Assembly (NCBI RefSeq): GCF_001645385.1
Contig: NZ_LVHI01000005.1
Span: 50,710 to 114,709 of the forward strand
DNA: 64,000 nucleotides
Source of the DNA: Rhodococcoides kyotonense
Lineage (GTDB): Bacteria; Actinomycetota; Actinomycetes; Mycobacteriales; Mycobacteriaceae
Direction: 5' to 3'
A program made the translations under genes and the position numbers. Of the stretch, positions 46,080-55,283 are shown piece by piece. Below the pieces are notes generated by a model. The model was not told the origin of the DNA. It ran no database searches and saw nothing but the letters and a program-made list of their open reading frames with translations. The first letter of the stretch is position 1. Each line of letters opens with the position of its first letter.

Positions 46080-46601
46080 GTGGCATGGACTCGCCGCAAC
46101 CCGAACGGGCTCGAAGACGGCATGATCGTCCGCAAGCTGTCGATGCCGTCGGCGGTGTTTCGTGTCAGCGGTGATCCAGACGCCGGCCGCGCCACCTTCG
46201 TGGCATTGAGCAAAGGGCAACGCACAGTCGTGGGCGGCAATGCCCGCAACTACCGCCCCGAGACCGAGGACGAAGTGGCCGAACGCCAGATCGGTTACCG
46301 CGACCCGACAGTGATGGACAGCGCTGAGGTAGAGCAGGTCGACGACGCAGAGCCAGTCGATGTCATCGAATCACCTTCCGCAACACCCGGGCCCTTGCTG
46401 CGATCTGTCGACCCGATGCCAAAGCCTTCCCCTGGTGCGGACATCGCGGCGCTGTGTCGGCGCCTGGAAGATGTGGTCGCGGTGGTCGAGGACGGCACCT
46501 GCAGCCCGTTGGAAGCGGCGGCGATCGTCCAGGCTGCGGCGGAGTTGAACTGGGCTGTCGCGATGGGAAAGTTCGGTACCGACGACGAGCGTGACGGTTG
46601 A
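46080..46601 (+). CDS. Hypothetical protein upstream of the recombinase-like pseudogene
   Basis: 173 residues from GTG 46080, with GGAGGG six bases upstream. The N-terminal half (MPSAVFRVSGDPDAGRATFV, GQRTVVGGNARNYRPETEDE) and the C-terminal helical part (LCRRLEDVVAVVEDGTCSPL, EAAAIVQAAAELNWAVA) look like a small soluble accessory protein. Family unknown. It ends just ahead of the recombinase-like gene on the same strand and may have been its partner, for example a directionality factor or regulator (speculative). Confidence 0.55.
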   Translation: MAWTRRNPNGLEDGMIVRKLSMPSAVFRVSGDPDAGRATFVALSKGQRTVVGGNARNYRPETEDEVAERQIGYRDPTVMDSAEVEQVDDAEPVDVIESPSATPGPLLRSVDPMPKPSPGADIAALCRRLEDVVAVVEDGTCSPLEAAAIVQAAAELNWAVAMGKFGTDDERDG

Positions 46602-46630
46602 CGTCGGTGGGCGGCGGTAGCGTCGCAGTC

Positions 46631-47623
46631 GTGCAGCCGAGATCAACTGCGACGTCGACGAGTCGATATCGGTACGAGTGGTTGCTGTTCGCCGACTGGT
46701 GCGTCGCCGCCGAGGTTGCAGCGTTGCCTGCATCGCCTTTGACCCTTGCGGAGTTTCTCGGCGACAATCCGGCGAGTGATTCGGTGCAGATCTGACGTGT
46801 CTCTGCGATCAACCGAGGCCACCTCGATACCGGTCATCCACCGCCGGGGCGGACCACCTCTTTTCGCCTGGCTCTGGACTCCGCACGAGCCGAGAGGACG
46901 CGTCACCGAGCCCGCCATTACATGACCTTGGCGACCGCGCTCGCCACAGAGGGGTCGGCGGCAGCATTGTTCGGGCGCCGAGATGCGGTTCTGCTCATGC
47001 TGTCCGGAGTCGGACTCTCGCACAAAGCGATTGCGGACCTCGACCGGTTCGATATCAGCGCCGACGACGACGGTTTGTGGATCGGCGGTAGCCACCAGAT
47101 CCGTATCGACGCCGACGAAGCGTCGGGGAGTACACCGTCTGAGATATGGGAACGCTGGCGCATCGTCCTGCAGTTCTCGGATCGGTACCCCTCGACGGCC
47201 TTGCTCGTAGATCATCTGCAGGCCAACACTTTTCCCGACTTGAGCGACTTGCATGATCGGCCTGGTCCGATCGCTCTGCCGATCGACCGGTGGGGCCACC
47301 TGCCGTTTCCTGCGACAGCGATGACTGCGGCCGCGATCGGGGCGGTGCTCGATGCTCACCGCACCGGGATTCCGCCGCAGCATGTCCCTCCGCGTCGCCT
47401 CTCAAGGCCGCGCGAGTACGACGACAGTGTCCCGAGTGCGACTGCGCCGGAAGCGGTCTCGGCACCGTTGGGCGCGGAATACTACAAAGCCGGCGTCGAC
47501 GCCCGCCGCCGCGCGCACGCCGCTCTGGCCGATGTGCCCGAACTCGTCGACGACGTCGAAGACCGCATCGAAGCGCTCCTGCAGCGCACCCTCGATCTGC
47601 TCGGCGACGACACCGAACTCTGA
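46631..47623 (+). pseudogene. Recombinase-like gene with an in-frame TGA
   Basis: Paralogue of the 11144-12136 protein. One continuous frame runs from GTG 46631 to 47623, interrupted only by TGA at 46793-46795: SRYRYEWLLFADWCVAAEV..NPASDSVQI-stop-RVSAINRGHLDTGH. After the stop the homology continues (RRDAVLLMLSGVGLSHKAIA, PSTALLVDHLQANTFPDL, ELVDDVEDRIEALLQRTLDL). In the intact copy the same place reads VQRRRVSAINRQHL. So this is a recent single-codon knockout, or readthrough or restart at ATG 46922. Catalytic HxLR and Tyr are not visible in either copy. Confidence 0.75.
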
Positions 47624-47772
47624 CGTGGCTTGCAGTCTGTTCGTCGGGAAGTCCTGACGAGCCGCCCCTGACATATAACCAACTTATCGGCGGGGCTTGT
47701 CTTCATCGCATCTCGACCATTTGGTAACTACCCCCACCAAGATCGTTGGAGAAAAGGCAGGCCCACCCGCTT

Positions 47773-48111
47773 TCACTTCACGTGCGATTGATTACCTCGA
47801 CGGGAGGAGCACCGCGCTGACGGGCGTGAGGCCGGACTCTTCAGTGCTTCTGCACGCATGCGGTCGACGGCGTCGATGTCCGCGTTGATGGTACGGCGGA
47901 GCTTTCTGAACGCGAACGCCGAGAACGGAAGGCTGGCTGCGAGCGCGATGAACAGCACCGCGGGCAAGGGGATCGCCAGATCCGCTGCGGCCCTGATAGC
48001 CAGGACGATGCCTGCGGTGGCGCACACCAACAGCAGTCGAGCGCCGTTGTAGGCCAAGACGTGGAATACCAACAGCCCTTTGACGGTGGCGGGTTTGCGG
48101 AACAACGGCAT
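47773..48111 (-). CDS. DUF4229 membrane protein
   Basis: 112 residues: two hydrophobic helices (YNGARLLLVCATAGIVLAI and IPLPAVLFIALAASLPFSAF), followed by a charged cytoplasmic tail starting FRKLRRTINADIDAVDRM. This is the layout of actinobacterial DUF4229 proteins. ATG at 48111. It reads away from the BlaI-type operator at 48156, so it could share that control region with the DUF3105 gene. In many actinobacteria DUF4229 genes lie next to menaquinone or cytochrome assembly genes, which fits this island. Confidence 0.8.
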   Translation of the reverse strand: MPLFRKPATVKGLLVFHVLAYNGARLLLVCATAGIVLAIRAAADLAIPLPAVLFIALAASLPFSAFAFRKLRRTINADIDAVDRMRAEALKSPASRPSARCSSRRGNQSHVK

Positions 48112-48155
48112 CGGTTCGGGGCGACCTCTCGTGGGGATGAGCTACTGTCGAATGC

Positions 48156-48178
48156 AAATACTATGCTTCATAGTATTT
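48156..48178. promoter_or_regulatory. BlaI-type operator 1 (DUF3105-DUF305-M23 operon)
   Basis: Perfect inverted repeat AAATACTATG-CTT-CATAGTATTT, 10-base arms with a 3-base spacer. It ends 14 bases before the start of the DUF3105 gene, almost touching the ribosome site, so binding would block transcription or a leader of that operon. Confidence 0.85.
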
Positions 48179-48192
48179 ACAAGGAGGAGTGG

Positions 48193-48969
48193 ATGCGTAA
48201 GTCGAGGCCGACCCGGGGCCGTACTGGTGCTAGGGCGCCGCACCGCGGGGTTCCTGGAGGTAGCCGAGTGCCGTGGTCGATCGTAGGCGCCACTTTCGTG
48301 ATAGTGCTGCTCATAGGCTTGATCGGATTCAATCTGACCCCACGCATCATCGACCGCAACCAGGCGCAGCGGTTCGCGCCGACCGCCGAGGATCCAGATC
48401 CTGCGCAGGGGATCGAAGGGGTAGTCGAGATCGAGTACGCAGCAGCGCGGCATGTCGCGGCTAACCAACGCGTCGCCTACGACCAAAGTCCACCCTTCGG
48501 TGGCCCCCATGATTCGACGTGGGCGACATGTACGGGCGTCGTCTACCCGGTAGCTCTACGCAACGAGAACGCAGTTCATGCACTCGAACACGGCGCGGTA
48601 TGGGTGACCTACGACCCCAACCGTGTATCGGCAGACGACATCGATGCACTCACCGCACGTGTGGAGGGTGAGCCGTACATGTTCATGTCTCCTTACCCCG
48701 ACCTACGGGCACCGATCACGCTTCAATCACGGGGGCACACACTCGAACTCGACTCCGTGTCCGACCCGCGCATCACTCAGTTCATTGCGGCGCTGCGACA
48801 GAACCCATCGACCCATCCGGAGAACGGCGCGAGCTGCTCGACCATCTCCGGTGCGTTCGATCCCGAGAATCCGCCGCAGTTCGACTCGACCACACCCGGC
48901 CCCGATGCGGTTCCGCTCGACGATCCCGTCTCTTATGAGACGCCAGCGATGGACGGAAGTGGCCGATGA
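48193..48969 (+). CDS. DUF3105 membrane-anchored protein
   Basis: 258 residues: a basic N-terminus, one transmembrane helix (IVGATFVIVLLIGLIGFNL), then an extracytoplasmic DUF3105 domain. The domain shows RVAYDQSPPFGGPHDSTWAT, CTGVVYPVALRNENAVHALE and HGAVWVTYDP, the family hallmark around HALEHGxVWVTY. ATG at 48193 has AAGGAGG upstream. The stop overlaps the DUF305 gene start (ATGA), so the two are coupled. The function of DUF3105 is not settled; the conserved His residues and neighbours suggest metal or heme handling outside the membrane (inference). Confidence 0.88.
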   Translation: MRKSRPTRGRTGARAPHRGVPGGSRVPWSIVGATFVIVLLIGLIGFNLTPRIIDRNQAQRFAPTAEDPDPAQGIEGVVEIEYAAARHVAANQRVAYDQSPPFGGPHDSTWATCTGVVYPVALRNENAVHALEHGAVWVTYDPNRVSADDIDALTARVEGEPYMFMSPYPDLRAPITLQSRGHTLELDSVSDPRITQFIAALRQNPSTHPENGASCSTISGAFDPENPPQFDSTTPGPDAVPLDDPVSYETPAMDGSGR

Positions 48970-49667
48970 GCACCGGCGATACGGATTCTGCACGGCAAAC
49001 GGCCCGTGCACCCGGGCGGCGTCAGGTTCTCGTTGCTCTGGTTGGCATCGCGCTAGTGCTGGCGGGGGTGCTGATCGGCGTTCTGGTGTCTCCGTCGGGC
49101 ACAGGCGTCGAGTCTCCTGCGCCAGAATCTCTCGAAGTCGGCTTCGCGCAGGACATGTCGGTGCATCACAATCAGGCGATCGAAATCTCCGCTATGGCGT
49201 TGGATCGTTCCTCCGATCCGGTTGTGCGGACCCTCGCGTACGACGTACTGACATCACAGCAGAGCCAAGTCGGCACGATGCAGGGCTGGTTGGCGATGTG
49301 GGGTAAATCGGCGGTGCCGACTGCTCCGCCGATGATGTGGATGGCCGAGGACGAGTCGATGACCGGCCACGATATGTCCATGGGGATGGACGGGCGGGCG
49401 TCGATGTCGATGCCGGGAATGGCGAGCTCGTCGGAGCTGCAGGCATTGGGGGGTATGAACGGAGAAGAATTCGACGGAACGTACCTCCAATTGCTGCGCC
49501 GCCACCATCAGGGCGGGATCCCGATGGCGAGGTTCGGTGCCGACAATGCGTCGGTACCCGTCGTTGCTGCCTTCGCGCAGACGATCGCCTCTACGCAAAC
49601 TGCCGAGATCGATCAGATCGACACCCTGATGGCTTCGCACAGGGTCGCGCCGCTCTCAGAAAACTAA
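48966..49667 (+). CDS. DUF305 Met/His-rich extracytoplasmic protein
   Basis: 233 residues: a membrane anchor (VLVALVGIALVLAGVLIGVL), then a DUF305 domain with paired metal-binding helices. The first reads FAQDMSVHHNQAIEISAMAL and the second LQLLRRHHQGGIPMARFGA. Between them lies a Met-rich loop (MMWMAEDESMTGHDMSMGMD and MSMPGM) of the kind that binds Cu(I). It overlaps the DUF3105 gene by four bases. Copper binding is strongly suggested by composition and the island context; it is not proven. Confidence 0.88.
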   Translation: MSTGDTDSARQTARAPGRRQVLVALVGIALVLAGVLIGVLVSPSGTGVESPAPESLEVGFAQDMSVHHNQAIEISAMALDRSSDPVVRTLAYDVLTSQQSQVGTMQGWLAMWGKSAVPTAPPMMWMAEDESMTGHDMSMGMDGRASMSMPGMASSSELQALGGMNGEEFDGTYLQLLRRHHQGGIPMARFGADNASVPVVAAFAQTIASTQTAEIDQIDTLMASHRVAPLSEN

Positions 49668-49750
49668 GCCCGGCCGCGTCAACCGGTACTCAGAAACAGG
49701 CAGGCAGTACCGCAGTGCTACATACACATTCCCGCCATGAAAGGTCAGAC

Positions 49751-50800
49751 ATGACCCCCTCCGAATCGCCATCGACGCCCGTAGCCGGAAAATGCTCCCG
49801 CAGAACGCGATCGAGCTCGATCGCCGCCATGGTGGTCGCGGCGGCGTTCACGCTCGCACCGACGGCCATCGCCACACCATCGAACGTCGACGCGGCGACG
49901 GTGGACCAACCGGCTGTCGATTCTGTCGGAAGATTGATACGCCTTGCCGACCGCGCGGCCCAAGTGGGCACCGATCCGATCGCATTGTCCGAGTTGACGA
50001 ACTTCGCGTGGGCGAGTGTGGAAGCGGCCCGCAGCAGCGGAGTCATCGACGACGCCTCAGACCCTTTGGCGGAGACGTTACGTTGTGTCGTCGACGTGCT
50101 TGCCACGGGAGCAGCGGGCGGTTCGGCGCAGACAGTCTCATGTCTGACTCCGTTGACCAGGATGGATCCATTGCTGGGGCTACGTGTCCTGTCCTCGCTA
50201 CAGGTCGACCTCCTGGACCCCGCCCTGCCGCATGCGCCGGAGCAAGGCCCCGATGAGACATCGACATCCGATTCAGCTGCCGGCGAACCGGATTCGCTCG
50301 ATTCCCGTCTTACGCAGCCCCCGCCCGAGATCGACGCACCGGCCCCGCGCCCGGACATCGAAGCAACCCCCATACCTGGACCAACGCGATCAGCGACAGC
50401 CGCCGCGCCCAGCAGCGGTATCGTTACTTCGAGTTTCGGGACGCGTGCCGGCGCACAGCACGGCGGTGTCGACATCGCCGACTCCCTGGGCGCCCCTATC
50501 GTCGCTGCGGCCGACGGCACGGTGATCAGCGCCGGTCCGGCGCAGGGATTCGGGCTGTGGGTTCGGATTCGACACGACGACGGGTCGATCACCACGTATG
50601 GGCACAACGACGGCAACTCGGTGACCGTCGGTCAGCGAGTGGTTAAGGGCCAGCAGATCGCGCAGGTGGGCAACCGAGGCAATTCGACCGGACCGCACCT
50701 GCATTTCGAGTCGACCTCGCCCGGCGGGCAGAAGGTCGACCCGGAGTCGTGGCTCCGGGACCGGGGCGCCCAGATCGGCGCTGGTCGGCTCGCGCAATGA
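49751..50800 (+). CDS. M23 family metallopeptidase (LytM-type)
   Basis: 349 residues: a signal-like hydrophobic N-terminus (IAAMVVAAAFTLAPTAIATP), a helical middle region, a Pro-rich linker, then a C-terminal M23/LytM domain. Zinc ligands are His and Asp in QHGGVDIAD and His in GPHLHFES. The catalytic domain (GSITTYGHND, GQRVVKGQQIAQVGNRGNST) is complete. M23 enzymes cleave peptide bonds in peptidoglycan. It is third in the operon under operator 1, 83 bases after the DUF305 gene. A second M23 gene in the BlaI operon has the same domain with nearly the same residues (SAGPAQGFGLW / ESGPAQGFGLW). Confidence 0.88.
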   Translation: MTPSESPSTPVAGKCSRRTRSSSIAAMVVAAAFTLAPTAIATPSNVDAATVDQPAVDSVGRLIRLADRAAQVGTDPIALSELTNFAWASVEAARSSGVIDDASDPLAETLRCVVDVLATGAAGGSAQTVSCLTPLTRMDPLLGLRVLSSLQVDLLDPALPHAPEQGPDETSTSDSAAGEPDSLDSRLTQPPPEIDAPAPRPDIEATPIPGPTRSATAAAPSSGIVTSSFGTRAGAQHGGVDIADSLGAPIVAAADGTVISAGPAQGFGLWVRIRHDDGSITTYGHNDGNSVTVGQRVVKGQQIAQVGNRGNSTGPHLHFESTSPGGQKVDPESWLRDRGAQIGAGRLAQ

Positions 50801-50854
50801 GTGCGCGGGTGGCGGGTACTTTGGTGAAGCACTGGCACTGGCAGCCGATAGTGG

Positions 50855-51811
50855 TTACCGGTGCCGGCGGGTATCGGTGCCGATGGTCTTCAAGAACTCG
50901 TTGTAGGCATTGAGTTCGCTGTAGCCGTCCTCTTCCGCCTGACGATCCGCGAGAGCCGACTGATCTTTCTCGTCGCGATTCCACCGGATGCAAAAGATTA
51001 GAACGACCAGCAGTGCGACCGGCTCTCCGTACGACCAGGCGAGAGCTCCGGCGAGTTTTTGATCGTCGACCGGGTCCACGCCCCATTCCGGCGGCGGGGA
51101 GGCGAACGTCGACAACATCGGTGTACTGGTCATCATCAATATGACTCCGAAGAAGACGTGCAGCGGCATTTCGACGAAGAGGTCGAACATGCGGCCCAGG
51201 TTCGTCTGGCGGACCGGCAGGGGTCCTACTGCGAGGATCGGAATGATGAACAGCAGCCCGCTGGCGAAGAAGAAGACCTCCATCGACACGTGACCGATCA
51301 CGGTCACAGCCAGACCGTCGAAGATCGAGGACAGATACAGCCCGTAGTAGCTGAACAGAAACAGCGGGATCGTCACCCCTGGGTGCAGTGCGATCCTGCC
51401 GGCTCGACTGCGCAAACCGGTCAGCGCTGCGACCAGGATCCAGCGTCCACACCCGTGATGCGATGTGGCGCGCAACAGCATCCGCCCAGGTGAGCCCAGG
51501 ACCAGTAGCGGTGGGATCGTCATCGACAATGTCAGGTGCTGGAACATGAAGACGCTGAACATGCTGTAGCCGTAGCGCTCGACCTGTAGTCCGGTGACCA
51601 GTACGAGAAACAGGCAACCGAGAAGGAAGCTGGCACTGCGCCACGGTGACCAGTAGATGCTCTTCTTCCGGACTCGGTGCAGTCCCCAGCAGTACAACGC
51701 TGCCATGACGATGCCGGTGATCGGCAGAACAGGAAGAGGCGGGATATCCCAGCTCAGCAGTGCCGAGAGGGTGGGCGGCGCTGTCGGCGTGTCGACTACT
51801 GCACGGTTCAT
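50855..51811 (-). CDS. CtaG-type cytochrome c oxidase assembly protein
   Basis: 318 residues, about seven membrane helices (for example PVLPITGIVMAALYCWGLHR, SASFLLGCLFLVLVTG, IPLFLFSYYGLYLSSIF). Conserved His-rich turns of the caa3/CtaG family are FMFQHLTLSMTIPPLL, VIGHVSMEVFFFASG and EMPLHVFFGVILMM. The C-terminal tail ends NAYNEFLKTIG, as in the CopD-CtaG fusion at 56863. The family delivers copper to the oxidase CuB site in bacteria with caa3 oxidase. It starts 10 bases after CopC. Expression is probably from operator 2 ahead of ctaD. Confidence 0.88.
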   Translation of the reverse strand: MNRAVVDTPTAPPTLSALLSWDIPPLPVLPITGIVMAALYCWGLHRVRKKSIYWSPWRSASFLLGCLFLVLVTGLQVERYGYSMFSVFMFQHLTLSMTIPPLLVLGSPGRMLLRATSHHGCGRWILVAALTGLRSRAGRIALHPGVTIPLFLFSYYGLYLSSIFDGLAVTVIGHVSMEVFFFASGLLFIIPILAVGPLPVRQTNLGRMFDLFVEMPLHVFFGVILMMTSTPMLSTFASPPPEWGVDPVDDQKLAGALAWSYGEPVALLVVLIFCIRWNRDEKDQSALADRQAEEDGYSELNAYNEFLKTIGTDTRRHR

Positions 51812-51821
51812 CGCCCGGGCA

Positions 51822-52421
51822 TCACTGCTTGTTCTTCGCCCGGAACACCAATGCCAGTGCGATGGCGCCGAGGAGCAGGACGGCGATGGCGACGATCGAC
51901 AGCAGCATCATCGTGTTCTGCTTCGGTGGCCGCTCGCCCTCGCTGGCCGAGGGATCGGCCGGATCGTACGCAGGCACTGAAGACGGTGTCGTCGTGGTCA
52001 CGGCTCCAGCAGCGGACGATTCCGGTGATGCGGCGTTCTGATCGACTGCGGTGGTCGCGGCGACGTCGACCGAGAATCCGTACGACCCGGTGATGGGGTG
52101 CCCGTCGGCCGACGTCACGCGATACCCGACGGTGTAGTCGCCATTGGGAAGTCCGTCTTTGACGGAAATGGTGACATCGGGTCCGTCGACGGTTGTCGAG
52201 CCCTGCGACCATTGCTGCTCGTCCGGACCGACCAGGGTGATGGTTGCGAAGGATTCGTTGATGTTCTGGTTGAACACCAATCCCACACCGATCGGCGCGA
52301 ATTCGAGCGTGACGTCGGCAGGTGGATCCGAGCTGACCAACTCACTATGCGCCGCCGCTGGGGACGCGCCGACAAGCGCTGCGCCGCACATCATTACAGC
52401 GATCAAGAACAGTCGTTTCAC
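51822..52421 (-). CDS. copC: CopC copper-binding domain protein
   Basis: 199 residues: a signal peptide (FLIAVMMCGAALVGASPAAA) cut just before HSELVSSDPP, placing His at the mature N-terminus as in CopC Cu(II) sites. An Ig-like CopC domain follows with VGYRVTSADGHPITGSYGFS holding the second His. A Thr/Pro linker leads to a C-terminal membrane helix (MLLSIVAIAVLLLGAIALAL). It holds copper outside the membrane for the partner proteins. It lies 47 bases after ctaD and 10 before the ctaG-like gene, forming a ctaD-copC-ctaG operon. Confidence 0.93.
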   Translation of the reverse strand: MKRLFLIAVMMCGAALVGASPAAAHSELVSSDPPADVTLEFAPIGVGLVFNQNINESFATITLVGPDEQQWSQGSTTVDGPDVTISVKDGLPNGDYTVGYRVTSADGHPITGSYGFSVDVAATTAVDQNAASPESSAAGAVTTTTPSSVPAYDPADPSASEGERPPKQNTMMLLSIVAIAVLLLGAIALALVFRAKNKQ

Positions 52422-52468
52422 GTGAATGCTTTCTGTATGAGATGGGCTGGACTGCAGTCGGTTCCGCG

Positions 52469-54241
52469 TCAGCGGAGCGAGCTCGGCGGGTCGGAATCAT
52501 CTTTTCCTGCAATGGATTCAGTGATCACTTCCGACGGTGCGATCGAATCCGGGTGTGGGCCACCAACGTGCTGCTCGGCCCGTATTTTTTCCACCATGTG
52601 CGGGTAGTGCAGCTCGAACGCAGGTCGCTCGGAGCGAATGCGAGGGATCTCGGTGAAGTTGTGCCGCGGCGGCGGACAGCTCGTCGCCCATTCCAACGAG
52701 TTACCGAAGCCCCACGGATCGTCGACGGTGACGACCTCACCGTAGCGGTAGCTCTTGAACACGTTCCAGATGAACGGCAGCGTCGAAGCTCCGAGGATGA
52801 ACGATCCGACTGTGGAAATCTGGTTCAACGTGGTGAAGCCGTCGGAGGGGATGTAGTCGGCGTAGCGCCGAGGCATGCCTTGCGCGCCGAGCCAGTGCTG
52901 GACGAGGAAGGTTGCGTGGAAACCGAGGAAGGTGAGCCAGAAATGCCATTTGCCGAGGCGTTCGTCGAGCATCCGGCCGGTCATCTTGGGGAACCAGAAG
53001 TAGATGCCTGCGTAGGTGGCGAACACGACCGTGCCGAAGACGACGTAATGGAAATGGGCCACGACGAAGTAGGTGTCGGTGACGTTGAAGTCGATCGGGG
53101 GGCTCGCCAGCAACACGCCGGAGAGTCCGCCGAAGACGAAGGTGATGAGGAAGCCGATGGAGAAGAGCATCGGAGATTCGAGGGTGACCTGTCCGCGCCA
53201 CATGGTGCCGATCCAGTTGAAGATTTTCACTCCCGTCGGAACGGCGATCAAGAACGTCATGAAGGAGAAGAAGGGTAGGAGCACTGCTCCGGTGGCATAC
53301 ATGTGGTGTGCCCACACCGCGATGGACAGTGCTGCGATACCGAGGGTGGCGTAGATCAGGCCCTTGTAGCCGAAGATCGGTTTACGGCTGAAGACCGGGA
53401 AGATTTCCGAGACGATACCGAAGAACGGGAGCGCGATGATGTAGACCTCGGGGTGGCCGAAGAACCAGAACAGATGCTGCCACAGCAGCGCCCCGCCGTT
53501 CGCGGGATCAAAGATGTGGGTGCCGAGCTTGCGGTCGGCGAGCAGCCCGAACAGGGCCGCCGTCAACAGCGGGAATGCCAGCAGGATGAGGATGGACGTC
53601 ACCAGAATGTTCCAGGTGAAGACCGGCATGCGGAACATGGTCATGCCCGGGGCACGCAGACACACGATCGTGGTGATCATGTTGACCCCACCCAAGATGG
53701 TGCCCAGTCCGGCAACGAGCAAGCCGACGATCCACAGGTCCGCGCCGATACCGGGGGAGTAGATGGCGCTGCTGAGCGGCGTGTAGGCGGTCCAGCCGAA
53801 GTCCGCCGCGCCGCCGGGAGTGATGAACCCTGCGGTGGTGACCAGAGCGCCACTGAGGTAGAGCCAGTAACTGAAGGCATTCAGTCGCGGAAAGGCGACG
53901 TCCGGCGCACCGATTTGCAGCGGCAGAATGTAGTTGCCGAATCCGAAGACGATCGGCGTTGCGTAGAGGAGCAACATGATCGTCCCGTGCATGGTGAACA
54001 GCTGGTTGTACTGCTCGTTGGACAAGAACTGCATACCAGGAACGGCGAGTTCGGACCGCATGATCAGGGCCATCAGTCCGCCGACGAGGAAGAAGCCGAA
54101 CGAGGTCACCAGATACATCACCCCGATGACTTTCGGGTCGGTGGTGGTGATCATCGTGTAGAGGAACGAGCCCTTACGTGCTCGACGCGGAGGGTAGGGC
54201 CGCACCGCTGGCGCAGCGGGAGGAGATGTCAGCGCCGTCAT
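52469..54241 (-). CDS. ctaD: Cytochrome c oxidase subunit I (CtaD)
   Basis: 590 residues, heme-copper oxidase catalytic subunit. Heme a ligand His is in [15 protein letters not shown]. The CuB ligands are His-Pro-Glu-Val-Tyr in [13 protein letters not shown] and the His pair in WAHHMYATG. The late pair binding heme a3/a is in [13 protein letters not shown]. The Tyr of HPEVY gives the cross-linked His-Tyr, so catalysis looks intact. ATG at 54241 has AAGGTGG upstream. The oxidase normally lies in the main chromosome with ctaC/ctaE; here subunits II and III are not visible, so this may be an extra copy for copper stress or low oxygen. Under operator 2. Confidence 0.95.
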   Translation of the reverse strand: MTALTSPPAAPAVRPYPPRRARKGSFLYTMITTTDPKVIGVMYLVTSFGFFLVGGLMALIMRSELAVPGMQFLSNEQYNQLFTMHGTIMLLLYATPIVFGFGNYILPLQIGAPDVAFPRLNAFSYWLYLSGALVTTAGFITPGGAADFGWTAYTPLSSAIYSPGIGADLWIVGLLVAGLGTILGGVNMITTIVCLRAPGMTMFRMPVFTWNILVTSILILLAFPLLTAALFGLLADRKLGTHIFDPANGGALLWQHLFWFFGHPEVYIIALPFFGIVSEIFPVFSRKPIFGYKGLIYATLGIAALSIAVWAHHMYATGAVLLPFFSFMTFLIAVPTGVKIFNWIGTMWRGQVTLESPMLFSIGFLITFVFGGLSGVLLASPPIDFNVTDTYFVVAHFHYVVFGTVVFATYAGIYFWFPKMTGRMLDERLGKWHFWLTFLGFHATFLVQHWLGAQGMPRRYADYIPSDGFTTLNQISTVGSFILGASTLPFIWNVFKSYRYGEVVTVDDPWGFGNSLEWATSCPPPRHNFTEIPRIRSERPAFELHYPHMVEKIRAEQHVGGPHPDSIAPSEVITESIAGKDDSDPPSSLR

Positions 54242-54291
54242 GGAAACCACCTTCTGTCGAACACGAAAAGGAACGCGCTCGCCAGAATAAC

Positions 54292-54318
54292 CTAAATACT
54301 ATGCTGCATAGTATTTAG
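54292..54318. promoter_or_regulatory. BlaI-type operator 2 (ctaD operon)
   Basis: Perfect inverted repeat CTAAATACTATG-CTG-CATAGTATTTAG, 12-base arms and 3-base spacer, the most symmetric of the six. It lies 50 bases upstream of ctaD and just past the end of the M56 gene. Confidence 0.88.
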
Positions 54319-54320
54319 GG

Positions 54321-55283
54321 TCAGGTCTGAAACGTGATGCACGCCAGGGCGGATACGGCACTGAGGGAGATCACGGCCAAGGCGGTGGGTGCGAGCAGTG
54401 GAAGCATCGCGATCGCTGTGATGGCACCCGCGCGACGTCGTGTGCCGGGTTCCGACTTTCCGTCGAGTTGCCGCAGCCGTTCGGTGGTCGACTCGCTGAA
54501 AACGCCCAACGCCCAGTCCGGCCGGGGGGAGTCGGAGTCGGATCCGCAGACCCTCGACAGTGCCGCGCGCACCGCCTCGGGGCTGGTTCCGTCGGCTGCA
54601 GCCCGGTCTGCGGCGAGTTCGACGAGCATACGGACCGCCGCCGGTGCAGCAGCGAACAAGGGAACCCGCGGGAACGCTGCGGCCAAGATCTCACAGAGCG
54701 TGACGATGCGGTGGTGTCGGCCGCGCAGGTGCGCGCGCTCATGCAGCAGGACTGCCCGTTGCTGTTCGGAGTCGAGACGCTCGGCCAAGCCGGCGGTGGC
54801 CACGATATATCCGGGTCGTCCGTCGATGCTGTAGGCCAGGGGCAGGGGATGATCGAGCCACATGACCGGATCCGGACCGGCTTGTCGACGAGCCACTATC
54901 GCCAGGACGTCCAGGTGTTGGTTGCGTACCTGCGATCGGGTTCTGATCTGTCGTCGGGCCAGACGCGTCAACCGCACGGTTGCACCGACGAACACTGCTG
55001 CGGCGGCGACTGCGGCGGCTTCTCCCACCCATGGTTGAACGGCATGTTGCAGTGAACCCAGGCATCGAACCGCGAGCTCGACAAATCCTTCCGCGGGAGC
55101 ATGGTCGGGCCATATCAGCACCACCACCGCCGAACCGAGCAGAAAGAACACACCCGCGACGGTCCCGATCCACGCAGACAGAGCAAGTACAGGCGACACG
55201 GTCCGCGTGAGTGATGCGAGCCACCGTGGTCCAGTGAGGGCCGACAGCACGGCCGCGAGCACGAGCGCCAGCGCGACGATCAT
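54321..55283 (-). CDS. M56 (BlaR1-like) membrane metallopeptidase
   Basis: 320 residues. Membrane helices lie at the N-terminus (MIVALALVLAAVLSALTG, GTVAGVFFLLGSAVVVLIW) and C-terminus (ITAIAMLPLLAPTALAVIS). The zinc protease motif LLHERAHLRGRHH (HExxH) is on the cytoplasmic side. It is the partner of BlaI-type repressors: when a signal is sensed, the protease leads to cleavage of the repressor. BlaR1 of staphylococci has an extra penicillin-binding sensor of about 250 residues; here the chain stops short, so the signal is not bound that way. ATG overlaps the blaI stop (ATGA). Confidence 0.88.
   Translation of the reverse strand: MIVALALVLAAVLSALTGPRWLASLTRTVSPVLALSAWIGTVAGVFFLLGSAVVVLIWPDHAPAEGFVELAVRCLGSLQHAVQPWVGEAAAVAAAAVFVGATVRLTRLARRQIRTRSQVRNQHLDVLAIVARRQAGPDPVMWLDHPLPLAYSIDGRPGYIVATAGLAERLDSEQQRAVLLHERAHLRGRHHRIVTLCEILAAAFPRVPLFAAAPAAVRMLVELAADRAAADGTSPEAVRAALSRVCGSDSDSPRPDWALGVFSESTTERLRQLDGKSEPGTRRRAGAITAIAMLPLLAPTALAVISLSAVSALACITFQT

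Noticed and set aside
52442..53278. 278-codon plus-strand frame opposite the 3' half of ctaD
   Set aside because: Same reason; no ribosome site and an unnatural composition.
53303..54295. 330-codon plus-strand frame opposite ctaD
   Set aside because: Antisense shadow rich in Glu/Asp/Gly; CtaD on the minus strand has all catalytic ligands.
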